From an uncultured Ruminococcus sp. (lineage in GTDB: Bacteria; Bacillota; Clostridia; Lachnospirales; Lachnospiraceae): 9,892 bases of DNA. This document shows, piece by piece, positions 1 through 6,434 of this stretch. Both the position numbers and the translations under genes were made by a program. Within the stretch, counting starts at the first letter, position 1. Each line of letters starts with the position of its first letter. The DNA is taken from positions 1-9,892 of the forward strand of contig USFD01000105.1 of the NCBI GenBank assembly GCA_900553885.1, in the 5' to 3' direction. A model generated the notes under the pieces. The model made no database searches and was not told the DNA's origin. It saw nothing but the letters and a program-made list of their open reading frames with translations.

Positions 1-11
1 TATTTTTCTCA

Positions 12-123
12 GATTCCGGAACGGAATAAGGATCCCACATCCCGTATCTCCGTCCCATTCTATACCGGAAATTCTGAATCTTTTCCGGTATTTCTTAATT
101 TAAGTTCATTTCGGCAAATCCGA
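12..123 (-). repeat. Left copy of a terminal inverted repeat (dispersed repeat, truncated by the window edge)
   Basis: These bases match the reverse complement of 9784-9892 at about 89% by eye. Positions 12-63 match 51 of 52 bases; positions 64-123 match less well, with about 8 mismatches and 3 gap bases. On the minus strand the repeat begins 5 nt after the stop codon of the deacetylase gene and runs towards the window edge. The outermost part holds a short palindrome (ATTCCG, GAA, CGGAAT). An ATG on the minus strand at 58-56 opens a frame beginning MGRRYGMWDPYSVPES that stays open to the edge. No good Shine-Dalgarno sequence precedes it. The repeat could be the start of a multicopy gene or mobile element, or a non-coding dispersed repeat. 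The far boundary lies outside the window. Confidence 0.85.
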
Positions 124-128
124 TTTTT

Positions 129-1598
129 CTAATTATTTACGTTATGATGTGCTGTATAGGAATCTACTGTTATTGCCTTAAAGGTGTACCCTTTATCCCG
201 GTAATACTCTATAATCTTCGGCAGAGCTTTTACGGTAGTGCCCTTTGCATCTGTATCGTGCATCAGTATGTTAATGTGCTGACTGCTGCAGGATGTGGCG
301 TTTTTCACCAATACATCCACAGGTACATTATTGCCGCTGGCGTCTGTTGAATCGCAGTTCCAGTCAAAATACTGATAGCCTTTTTCCTGTACTTTTTTTG
401 TAAGTAATGTCATCAGTCCTTTTGTATACTGTGCACTGACCGTATTGCTGGATCCGCCCGGGAACCGGATAATATGAGATTTTTCTCCCGTAACTTTTTC
501 CACCAGATCGGAGATCTTTTTCAGGTCTTCAAAGTATGCCTTTTCAGAAGCATATACTTCCTTATAATCATGACTGTACGTATGAAGCCCGATGGCATGC
601 CCTTCATCATAGGCCCGTTTCATCATACTGTCATATTTCTGATTGTTTCCGGTGACAAAAAATGTTGCTTTGGCATTATACTTTTTCAGTATATCAAGGA
701 TTTTCCCTGTATTTTGTGACGGTCCGTCGTCAAATGTCAGATATACAATTTTCTGGTCAAGCTCCTCATTTTTCTTTACCACGATTTTCCGTTCTACTTT
801 GGTTTCATTTCCCGAACGGTCTTTTGCAGTATATACTGCTGTATATGTACCCGGAGCGTTCAGATCAACCTGCTTGTCATCTACTTCAAATACCGGATCA
901 GGATCCATATCGTCCTTTACTGTTACTCCGCTCAGGAAATCCATGGTCTTCCCCTGCAGAATGGTAACATCGTCCGCCCCTTCAATTGTAGGAGCAGTTT
1001 CATCCTTTTTCAGAATTACCTTAGCCGTCTTCTGCGTTGAATTGCCGGATGCATCTTCGGCTACTATGTTGATATCATACGTACCGGCCTTGGTAAACTT
1101 TTCCTGTCTGTCAAATTTCAGCGATACTTTGGAAGCATCTTTTACTTCCTGGACAAAAAACTCCGGTTTCAGTTTTTCTGCCAGGTCTGTTGTATAATTC
1201 CTGACAGTCAGTTCCGGCGCCTTTGTATCCCGTACCTGTACTGTTACAGTCTGGCTCTGGCCCCGGAATCTGTATTTTACCGGATAGTCGCCAACACTGG
1301 ACGTATCGACTTTGCCTTCCGTTTTCACCTGGCCGGCTGTTCCTCCCAGTACATACCGGATATTCTTTTCCGGATGAAATGTTTCTTTCAGTTCCTGCGC
1401 TACCACAGCGCTTCTGAAAAACACAGGATGGAACTGGTAAATCAGAATTCCTGCTGCGGCAGGCACGAGAATCAGCAGTGATAAAACTGCGATCAGAATT
1501 CTCCTTCTTCTTCTTGTCCGTCTCATCCTCTGCTTTCTGGATACTCTCCGTCTGCGGGCAATCTTTTCCCTCTGTATTGTATTTATACTCCTCTGCAT
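129..1598 (-). CDS. Membrane-anchored polysaccharide deacetylase with Ig-like domains (PgdA-like)
   Basis: This 489-residue protein probably removes acetyl groups from a cell-wall glycan such as peptidoglycan GlcNAc, at the outer membrane surface. In order it has: an extremely basic cytoplasmic N-terminus (residues 10-33, with repeated Arg runs); one membrane segment at about 34-55; three Ig-like/DUF5011-type modules at about 72-125, 127-197 and 199-276; and a C-terminal NodB homology domain from about 284. The NodB motifs are intact: TFDDGPS (288-294, catalytic and metal Asp), HTYSH (339-343, metal His pair), RFPGGSSN (378-385), FDWNCDSTD (411-419) and ILMHDT (444-449). The start follows AGAGAGG, only about 3 nt upstream, so the site is imperfectly spaced, but the basic N-terminus and anchor fit it. 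A promoter candidate lies at 1669-1697. The protein ends normally in TAG, just before a dispersed repeat. The fold and class are clear; the exact substrate is inferred, and xylan or chitin-like substrates are less likely. Confidence 0.9.
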   Translation of the reverse strand: MQRSINTIQREKIARRRRVSRKQRMRRTRRRRRILIAVLSLLILVPAAAGILIYQFHPVFFRSAVVAQELKETFHPEKNIRYVLGGTAGQVKTEGKVDTSSVGDYPVKYRFRGQSQTVTVQVRDTKAPELTVRNYTTDLAEKLKPEFFVQEVKDASKVSLKFDRQEKFTKAGTYDINIVAEDASGNSTQKTAKVILKKDETAPTIEGADDVTILQGKTMDFLSGVTVKDDMDPDPVFEVDDKQVDLNAPGTYTAVYTAKDRSGNETKVERKIVVKKNEELDQKIVYLTFDDGPSQNTGKILDILKKYNAKATFFVTGNNQKYDSMMKRAYDEGHAIGLHTYSHDYKEVYASEKAYFEDLKKISDLVEKVTGEKSHIIRFPGGSSNTVSAQYTKGLMTLLTKKVQEKGYQYFDWNCDSTDASGNNVPVDVLVKNATSCSSQHINILMHDTDAKGTTVKALPKIIEYYRDKGYTFKAITVDSYTAHHNVNN

Positions 1599-1668
1599 AA
1601 TCCTCTCTCTTTTGTATAATTACTGTCTTCCGGCTGCTTCTGACCGGATGTTTACTGATTACGGCAAT

Positions 1669-1697
1669 AAAATAGCACTGTTTTTTGTATATGGCAA
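1669..1697 (-). promoter_or_regulatory. Candidate promoter of the deacetylase gene
   Basis: On the minus strand a -35 box TTGCCA (1697-1692) is separated by 17 nt from TATTTT (1674-1669), which is preceded by TGC, an extended -10 signature. It lies about 70 nt upstream of the deacetylase start and downstream of the stop codon of the cysteine cluster gene. The -10 match is only 4 of 6, so this is a moderate call. Confidence 0.45.
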
Positions 1698-1734
1698 TAG
1701 AACTATATAAATCTTATATCTTTTTAAAAAAAGC

Positions 1735-2418
1735 TTAAGAATTCTCCCCTTGCAGTCCAAGCTTTTCCTTCGCTTCTTCCAGTCTCTGCGCGAATTCCCC
1801 ATAGAAAGCGTCTTCGCTTTCCGCATAATAAGGCAGCTCGTAAAATCTGCGCAGCACATAAAGAGCAAGCGTTTTTCTCTTTTCTTCATCAAGCGTTTCC
1901 GCTCCTTCCCGGCACATTTCCAGGAAATCGTGCCAGGAGAGAATATATGCCTCGTAGGCCTTCAGATCCGGTATTCCAAGCCATTTTTTTATTTTGATTT
2001 TTCCGCGGTTCTTTTTGCTGCATTCATGGATCTGAAGGAAATACCGGAATCCATTCCCCTCATAATATCTGCCAAGAGGAAAGAGCCGGCACAGCCCGGG
2101 CCTCGAATCATGCACGCTGCATCTTCCATTGTGATCCAGGAAAGGGCAGGCATCTGTCCGGGCATCCATTTTCAGATTCGGAAGAATCATGCCGTCCGCC
2201 ATGCCCAGTTCCGCTTCTTTCTCCAGAAGCGCGCCGAAATCTTTGTGCAGATCCCGCCGGAACCGCCACACATCCATAGGATCAAGAAGAATGGTATTTC
2301 CCATTCCACGGCAGCAGTCCGAACAGCCTTCACAGTCTCTGCAGTCTGCCTTTACCATGTCGCCGGAAGAATAGAGCCGCCCGTCTGACACCTGTTTTAA
2401 ATCAACCATACGCTTCAT
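1735..2418 (-). CDS. YkgJ-family cysteine cluster protein (putative Zn/Fe-chelating)
   Basis: The protein has 227 residues from the chosen ATG. It belongs to the YkgJ/CxxCxxCC family (Pfam UPF0153 type), whose members are thought to bind zinc or iron and have no settled biochemical role. Counting from this ATG, the cysteines sit at 26, 29, 32, 35 and 36 (a dense CxxCxxCxxCC cluster), then 91, 100 and 110 (ACPFL, GRCSVHDSRPGLCR) and 133 (HEC). The second half (about 145-220) is charged and probably helical. A GTG four codons upstream (2430) is in frame but sits directly on the AAGGAG ribosome binding site. The ATG at 2418 has that site about 11 nt upstream and is preferred. The gene has its own promoter (2493-2521), just beyond the galE terminator, so it is probably monocistronic. 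The family call is firm; the function is unknown. Confidence 0.85.
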   Translation of the reverse strand: MKRMVDLKQVSDGRLYSSGDMVKADCRDCEGCSDCCRGMGNTILLDPMDVWRFRRDLHKDFGALLEKEAELGMADGMILPNLKMDARTDACPFLDHNGRCSVHDSRPGLCRLFPLGRYYEGNGFRYFLQIHECSKKNRGKIKIKKWLGIPDLKAYEAYILSWHDFLEMCREGAETLDEEKRKTLALYVLRRFYELPYYAESEDAFYGEFAQRLEEAKEKLGLQGENS

Positions 2419-2492
2419 AAAGTCCCGCACTCCTTTTATCTTTACTGACTGACAGCGGAATTTTCTTTATTCCTCTGTGTCCGGACGCAGTG

Positions 2493-2521
2493 ATTATATC
2501 ATGAGACCGCTCTTATTTCCA
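2493..2521 (-). promoter_or_regulatory. Promoter of the cysteine cluster gene
   Basis: On the minus strand TGGAAA (2521-2516), a 17-nt spacer and a consensus TATAAT (2498-2493) preceded by TGA form an extended -10 promoter. It starts immediately after the T-run of the galE terminator, which fits a fresh transcription unit. Confidence 0.6.
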
Positions 2522-2522
2522 T

Positions 2523-2562
2523 AAAAAAACAGGAATGCAGTCACAAATAAACTGCATCCCTG
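2523..2562 (-). terminator. Rho-independent terminator of galE
   Basis: On the minus strand a 12-bp stem with one mismatch (arms at 2562-2550 and 2541-2530; core ATGCAGT paired with ACTGCAT, closed by CAGG/CCTG) encloses a short AT-rich loop. Seven T residues follow directly (2529-2523). It lies about 40 nt after the galE stop codon. Confidence 0.9.
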
Positions 2563-2599
2563 CGGCTTTATGTCTCTGATTCAGGCTTTCAATACAGGC

Positions 2600-3616
2600 T
2601 CAGTCATTATACCCGTTCGGGTTTTGGCTCTGCCATCTCCAGGAATCCTCACACATCTCGTCCAGTCCGCGTTCTGCCGTCCAGTGAAGTTCATTTTTAG
2701 CTTTTGTGGCATCACAGTAACACATTGCAATATCTCCCGCTCTACGGGGTTTAATCTGATACGGAATTTCTTTTCCGCAGGCTTTACTGAAAGCTTTCAC
2801 CATATCCAGCACTGAATATCCCTTTCCTGTTCCCAGATTATATACAGAAACACCGGCTTTCTCCTTCAGCTTTTCTACTGCCCGTACATGGCCCACTGCC
2901 AGGTCCACTACGTGAATATAGTCACGTACACCGGTACCGTCCGGTGTATCATAATCATCGCCGAATACGCCAAGGCAGTCCAGCTTGCCGATTGCAACCT
3001 GTGTAATATAAGGCATCAGATTATTGGGGATTCCCTTCGGGTCCTCTCCGATCTTTCCGCTCTTATGCGCTCCAACCGGATTAAAGTAACGCAGAAGCAC
3101 TACATTCCATTCCGGATCTGCGGTGTGCAGATCTGTCAGGATCTGCTCCAGCATCCATTTCGTCCATCCATAAGGATTGGTACATGTACCTTTCGGGCAT
3201 TCTTCCGTGATCGGGATAAATGCCGGATCTCCATATACAGTCGCGGAAGAACTGAAAATAATATTCTTAACTCCATGATTGCGCATAACGTCGCAAAGAG
3301 CAATGGTTCCTCCGATATTATTCTCATAGTATTCCAGCGGTTTAACAACGGATTCTCCCACTGCCTTAAGTCCGGCGAAATGGATAACAGACTCAATGTC
3401 TTCTTTATCAAAGACAGCATTCATTGCTTCTTTATCCCTGATATCCGCTTTATAAAATGTCAGATCTTTCCCTGTTATTTCTTTCACCCGTTCAATGGCT
3501 TTTTCAGACGCATTATACAGATTATCCACGACAACAACCTGATATCCTGCATTGAGCAGTTCAACACATGTGTGGCTTCCGATAAATCCGGCTCCTCCCG
3601 TTACTAAAATTGACAT
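2600..3616 (-). CDS. galE: UDP-glucose 4-epimerase
   Basis: This cytoplasmic NAD-dependent enzyme interconverts UDP-glucose and UDP-galactose in the Leloir pathway and supplies UDP-galactose for surface glycans. From the chosen ATG it has 338 residues, the same length as E. coli GalE. Visible features are the Rossmann dinucleotide motif TGGAGFIG (6-13), the SSSATVYG segment with catalytic Ser124, and the Tyr149/Lys153 pair in NPYGWTK. These residue numbers are the standard ones for GalE. The C-terminal part carries the expected YNLGTGKGYSVL (259-270) and IKPRRAGD (288-295) substrate-domain motifs. An in-frame ATG eight codons upstream is rejected because TAGGAGGAGA sits immediately before the ATG at 3616. 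The gene has a promoter (3726-3754), a leader with a hairpin (3657-3696) and a strong terminator (2523-2562), so it can be transcribed alone. Its upstream neighbour is a sugar nucleotidyltransferase, a plausible supplier of UDP-sugars. Confidence 0.96.
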   Translation of the reverse strand: MSILVTGGAGFIGSHTCVELLNAGYQVVVVDNLYNASEKAIERVKEITGKDLTFYKADIRDKEAMNAVFDKEDIESVIHFAGLKAVGESVVKPLEYYENNIGGTIALCDVMRNHGVKNIIFSSSATVYGDPAFIPITEECPKGTCTNPYGWTKWMLEQILTDLHTADPEWNVVLLRYFNPVGAHKSGKIGEDPKGIPNNLMPYITQVAIGKLDCLGVFGDDYDTPDGTGVRDYIHVVDLAVGHVRAVEKLKEKAGVSVYNLGTGKGYSVLDMVKAFSKACGKEIPYQIKPRRAGDIAMCYCDATKAKNELHWTAERGLDEMCEDSWRWQSQNPNGYND

Positions 3617-3656
3617 AGAATCTCCTCCTAACCAATGCATAACTATCTACAGTTCA

Positions 3657-3696
3657 GCCTGCAGCCACAAAAAGCTTTCTTTTTCTGTCTGCAGGC
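3657..3696 (-). promoter_or_regulatory. Leader hairpin upstream of galE
   Basis: A perfect 8-bp stem (GCCTGCAG at 3657-3664, CTGCAGGC at 3689-3696) is extended inward by ACA/TGT and AAAAG/CTTTT pairing across the loop. It lies in the predicted galE 5' untranslated region, between the promoter and the ribosome binding site. No T-run follows on either strand, so it is not a standard terminator. It may affect mRNA stability or translation. Confidence 0.5.
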
Positions 3697-3725
3697 ACAG
3701 TATAGCATAACATCCGGAAAAATAC

Positions 3726-3754
3726 ATTATATTTTTCTCTCATCTTTTGGTAAA
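3726..3754 (-). promoter_or_regulatory. Promoter of galE
   Basis: On the minus strand TTTACC (3754-3749), a 17-nt spacer and a consensus TATAAT (3731-3726) are found. The expected start near 3718 gives a leader of about 100 nt that contains the hairpin at 3657-3696. Confidence 0.65.
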
Positions 3755-3780
3755 AATGTTGCATAACTTTCCCGTTTCTT

Positions 3781-4701
3781 CTATCCCCACAGCCGCTCGG
3801 GATACAGGCCGGCATCCTTCATATTCTGAACCGCCGCAGTAACAGCCGGCTTATCCTCCTTATATGTTATTCCATACCATTTATCTTCGGATTCCAGCAC
3901 TTCCACCGAAGCCTTTCCGCTGCTCAGCAGTCCGCTGACAACGGAAGGCAGGAAGTATTCACATTTCAGCGGATTCTCTGCCAGCCCTTTTTCCAGAAAT
4001 GCAGGGAACCCGGAACGAATCTCTTTCAGAATACTTTCTGTAAAGCCCCACATATTCATTGAAACAAGTGTATTTCCATCAATTTTCGTCCAGCTGCTGC
4101 CGCCGTCCTCGGAATAGGCAACTCCGCCGTCCCGTTTCTCAATCCTGGTCCGTTCTGTCACACTGATCAGTTCATTCTTTTCATTGAGAGCGCACACCCC
4201 TCTGGACACATATCCATTATCTGTCACTGTATTTTTCAGCCGGTAACCGACCATCGTATATCTGTACTTTTCATCATCCTCATGCGTTGTCAGATACTGA
4301 TATATTTTTTCAAATGCGCTGCGTCCGTAATAATCATCTGCGTTGATCACAGCAAACGGAGAATCAATCTCGTCTGCAGCACACAGGATTGCGTGAGCCG
4401 TTCCCCAGGGTTTCACACGTCCTTCCGGAATCACGAAACCTTCCGGAATATTATTCAGCTCCTGATATACATATGCCGTCTCCATGACCTTCCCGATCCG
4501 GCGGCCGACTGCCTCTTTAAAATCTTTCTCATTTTCCTTTTTGATAATAAACACAACTTTTTCAAAACCTGCTTTTTTTGCGTCATAAATAGAGAAATCC
4601 ATAATAATATGGCCTTCTTTGTCCACCGGGTCAATCTGCTTTAATCCTCCGTATCGAGATCCCATCCCTGCAGCCATAATAACCAGTACCGGTTTCTTCA
4701 T
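3781..4701 (-). CDS. Sugar-phosphate nucleotidyltransferase family protein
   Basis: This 306-residue GT-A-like nucleotidyltransferase should transfer a nucleoside monophosphate from an NTP to a sugar-1-phosphate or a similar substrate. The nucleotide-binding signature is at the N-terminus: VIMAAGMGSRYGGLKQ (7-22), matching GxGxRxxxxK with Arg16 and Lys21. PWGTAHA (99-105) is typical of base and sugar recognition in the family. NADDYYG (120-126) carries the metal-binding Asp pair. A C-terminal KWYGITYKED (274-283) probably closes the active site. No left-handed beta-helix or acyltransferase domain is present. An upstream in-frame ATG (4743) lacks a good binding site, whereas GAGGAGG lies 8 nt before the ATG at 4701. 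The gene sits between enolase and galE; a UDP-sugar product would feed GalE, but this is inference. It is shorter and differently built from classical GalU or GlmU, so no gene symbol is given. A structured leader lies upstream. Confidence 0.88.
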   Translation of the reverse strand: MKKPVLVIMAAGMGSRYGGLKQIDPVDKEGHIIMDFSIYDAKKAGFEKVVFIIKKENEKDFKEAVGRRIGKVMETAYVYQELNNIPEGFVIPEGRVKPWGTAHAILCAADEIDSPFAVINADDYYGRSAFEKIYQYLTTHEDDEKYRYTMVGYRLKNTVTDNGYVSRGVCALNEKNELISVTERTRIEKRDGGVAYSEDGGSSWTKIDGNTLVSMNMWGFTESILKEIRSGFPAFLEKGLAENPLKCEYFLPSVVSGLLSSGKASVEVLESEDKWYGITYKEDKPAVTAAVQNMKDAGLYPERLWG

Positions 4702-4786
4702 CTGAGTATCCTCCTCTGCTTTGTTTTTATACGCTTCTTCCACTATACTCTATTTTCCGGAACACTTCCAGACTTTCCCGGTATTT

Positions 4787-4818
4787 TTAAGAAAATCCGA
4801 AGGTCATCCTGTCGGATC
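4787..4818 (-). terminator. Terminator-like hairpin upstream of the nucleotidyltransferase gene
   Basis: On the minus strand ATCCGA (4817-4812) pairs with TCGGAT (4800-4795). The stem can be lengthened by G-T and A-T pairs, and TTTTCTT follows. The stem is short and the T-run is interrupted, so strength is moderate at best. It could end the enolase transcript or act as an attenuator for the downstream gene. Confidence 0.4.
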
Positions 4819-4834
4819 TGTGTCTTATAAGCAG

Positions 4835-4923
4835 ACAGAAGTCTGCCGGTATGATGCGTATTCTGCCCCGTGTATCTTTCCGGCACACTTACGGTTCATG
4901 CATCATATCGGCAGACTTCCTGT
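4835..4923 (-). other. Large intergenic stem-loop with an alternative competing hairpin
   Basis: GAAGTCTGCCGGTATGATGC (4838-4857) pairs with 4900-4919 over 20 positions, with a single G-T wobble, and ACA/TGT continues the stem past one bulged base. The 42-nt loop contains a smaller CCGT/ACGG and GT/AC hairpin. The GTCTGC at 4841-4846 can also pair with GCAGAC at 4831-4836 across a 4-nt loop, so two structures are mutually exclusive. No T-run follows on either strand. It lies between enolase and the nucleotidyltransferase, both on the minus strand. A TATAAT on that strand (4929-4924) sits just before it, though without a recognisable -35 box. It could be a leader element, an RNA-stabilising 3' structure of enolase mRNA, or a small repeat element. 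I recognise no known riboswitch, T-box or SRP RNA core in it. Confidence 0.6.
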
Positions 4924-4957
4924 ATTATAACTTCAGCAGTTCTTTTATTTTTCTGCT

Positions 4958-6253
4958 TTAACGGCAGAGATTGAATGCAGAAAAGCCGGGATAGGATGCG
5001 CCGTCTCCCAGTTCTTCCTCAATTCTCAGGAGCTGATTATATTTGGCCACCCGCTCGCTTCTGCTGGGTGCGCCTGTTTTGATCTGGCAGGTATTCAGAG
5101 CCACTGCAAGATCTGCAATTGTCGTATCTTCTGTCTCCCCGGAACGGTGAGAAGTAACAACTGTATATCCCGCTTTGTGAGCCATTTTAATCGCTTCCAG
5201 TGTCTCGGATACGGAGCCGATCTGATTCAGCTTGATCAGGATGGAATTGCCGCATCCCATTTGAATTCCCTTTTCCAGTCTCTCCGTATTTGTAACAAAC
5301 AGATCGTCTCCTACCAGCTGTACTTTGTCTCCCAGCTCTTTTGTCATCATCTGCCAGCCTTCCCAGTCCTCCTCATCCAGACCATCCTCTATCGAGTAGA
5401 TCGGATATTTTTCACACAGGGTTTTCCAGTGTTCAATAAGCTGTGCTGAAGTGAACCTCTTTCCGCATTTGGGAAGGAGATACTCTCCTTTTATCCCGCT
5501 CTTCCACTCGCTGGAAGCGGCATCCATAGCCAGCACGAAGTCTTTTCCCGGCTCATATCCCGCTTTTTTGACTGCTTCAAGAATATATTCGATGGCCTCT
5601 TCATCACTTCCCAGATCCGGAGCGAATCCGCCCTCGTCCCCCACAGATGTGGCAAGTCCCTTTTCCTTCAGGAGGGATGCCAGAGCGTGAAATACTTCCG
5701 TACACCATCTCAGGCCTTCCTGAAAACATGACGCGCCGGCAGGCATAATCATAAACTCCTGCACATCTACTGTATTCGCTGCATGGGCGCCGCCATTTAA
5801 AATATTCATCATAGGCACAGGCAGCCGATTTGCATTCACACCGCCCAGGAAGCGGTAAAGAGGAAGATCGAGAGCCGCAGCCGCTGCCCTTGCACATGCA
5901 ATGGACACCGCAAGGATCGCATTTGCTCCAAGCTTGGATTTATCCGTTGTGCCGTCTGCTTCAATCATCGCACGGTCTACGGCATAGATATCGCCGGCAT
6001 TCATTCCCCGCAGTGTGCTGCAGATCACAGTATTAATATTCTCCACCGCTTTTGAAACGCCTTTGCCTCCATATCTGTATTTGTCTCCGTCCCGTAATTC
6101 AAGGGCTTCAAATTCACCTGTGGATGCGCCGCTGGGCGCGGCTCCCCTTGCCGAAGTTCCGTCAGCAAGATGCACTTGCGCCTCTACCGTAGGGTTTCCT
6201 CTGGAATCGATAATTTCACGTCCGGTCACTTTTTCAATCTTTAAGTAAGCCAT
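4958..6253 (-). CDS. eno: Enolase (phosphopyruvate hydratase)
   Basis: Enolase converts 2-phosphoglycerate to phosphoenolpyruvate in glycolysis and is cytoplasmic and magnesium-dependent. The protein has 431 residues, the usual bacterial length. It starts with the family's typical AYLKIEKVTGREIIDSRGNPTVE segment (2-24). Active-site features are all visible: the SGASTGEFEALELRDGD loop (41-57), GDEGGF with catalytic Glu207, the magnesium ligands Asp244, Glu289 (SIEDGL) and Asp316 (GDDLFVTN), catalytic Lys341 (ILIKLNQ), and SHRSGETED (368-376). The reading frame continues upstream to an ATG at 6325. That extension has no enolase homology and no binding site; AAAGGA about 10 nt before 6253 supports the internal ATG. 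The gene has its own promoter with a palindromic operator-like site at the start point. Its leader is about 100 nt. No strong terminator follows directly. Confidence 0.98.
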   Translation of the reverse strand: MAYLKIEKVTGREIIDSRGNPTVEAQVHLADGTSARGAAPSGASTGEFEALELRDGDKYRYGGKGVSKAVENINTVICSTLRGMNAGDIYAVDRAMIEADGTTDKSKLGANAILAVSIACARAAAAALDLPLYRFLGGVNANRLPVPMMNILNGGAHAANTVDVQEFMIMPAGASCFQEGLRWCTEVFHALASLLKEKGLATSVGDEGGFAPDLGSDEEAIEYILEAVKKAGYEPGKDFVLAMDAASSEWKSGIKGEYLLPKCGKRFTSAQLIEHWKTLCEKYPIYSIEDGLDEEDWEGWQMMTKELGDKVQLVGDDLFVTNTERLEKGIQMGCGNSILIKLNQIGSVSETLEAIKMAHKAGYTVVTSHRSGETEDTTIADLAVALNTCQIKTGAPSRSERVAKYNQLLRIEEELGDGASYPGFSAFNLCR

Positions 6254-6334
6254 ATTCTCTTCGTCCTTTCCCTTGGATTCTCCTGTCCTGAGAACAGGTA
6301 CTATCAGGGCATAAGGAGGATCCATGATTTATTC

Positions 6335-6364
6335 ACATATAGTTAGTTATAACTAACTATATGT
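6335..6364. promoter_or_regulatory. Perfect 30-bp palindrome, probable operator at the enolase promoter
   Basis: Each half-site reads ACATATAGTTAGTTA, and the two halves are exact reverse complements with no spacer. The palindrome abuts the -10 box (6370-6365, minus strand), so the expected transcription start falls inside it. Because transcription would begin within it, the RNA could not form the whole hairpin, and there is no following T-run. A DNA site for a dimeric repressor therefore fits better than a terminator. I do not recognise the motif as that of a named regulator. Confidence 0.75.
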
Positions 6365-6393
6365 ATTTTACCAGAGTTCCCTTTTCACTTCAA
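6365..6393 (-). promoter_or_regulatory. Promoter of enolase
   Basis: On the minus strand TTGAAG (6393-6388), a 17-nt spacer and TAAAAT (6370-6365) preceded by TGG form a good extended -10 promoter. It lies between the end of the flavin reductase gene and the enolase start. Confidence 0.7.
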
Positions 6394-6401
6394 GTCAATT
6401 A

Positions 6402-6418
6402 TTGATATTCATTCTCAA
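6402..6418. promoter_or_regulatory. Fur-like imperfect palindrome upstream of the enolase promoter
   Basis: TTGATATTCATTCTCAA is a 17-bp palindrome with 6 of 8 half-site positions matching. It resembles the Fur box core TGATAATNATTATCA. It lies 8 bp upstream of the enolase -35 box and 16 bp after the flavin reductase stop codon. The region is AT-rich, so a chance match is possible. Confidence 0.3.
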
Positions 6419-6434
6419 TTCAATCTTTCATTTA

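Noticed and set aside
643..1197. 184-codon open frame on the plus strand
   Set aside because: It lies opposite the Ig-like region of the deacetylase gene and reads as a Ser/Phe-rich shadow with no known motif.
2888..3607. 239-codon open frame on the plus strand
   Set aside because: It is antisense to galE, whose catalytic residues and length are intact on the minus strand.
4835..4923. Possible small SRP RNA, T-box or known riboswitch
   Set aside because: The conserved SRP core tetraloop with its internal loops, the T-box GGTGG motif and the riboswitch cores I know were not found.
4924..4929. TATAAT on the minus strand as a promoter for the nucleotidyltransferase gene
   Set aside because: No acceptable -35 box at 16-18 nt spacing and only one ordinary hexamer; kept as a note under the stem-loop rather than called.
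6254..6325. N-terminal extension of enolase starting at 6325
   Set aside because: There is no ribosome binding site before it, no enolase homology in the 24 extra residues, and the standard enolase N-terminus begins at 6253.
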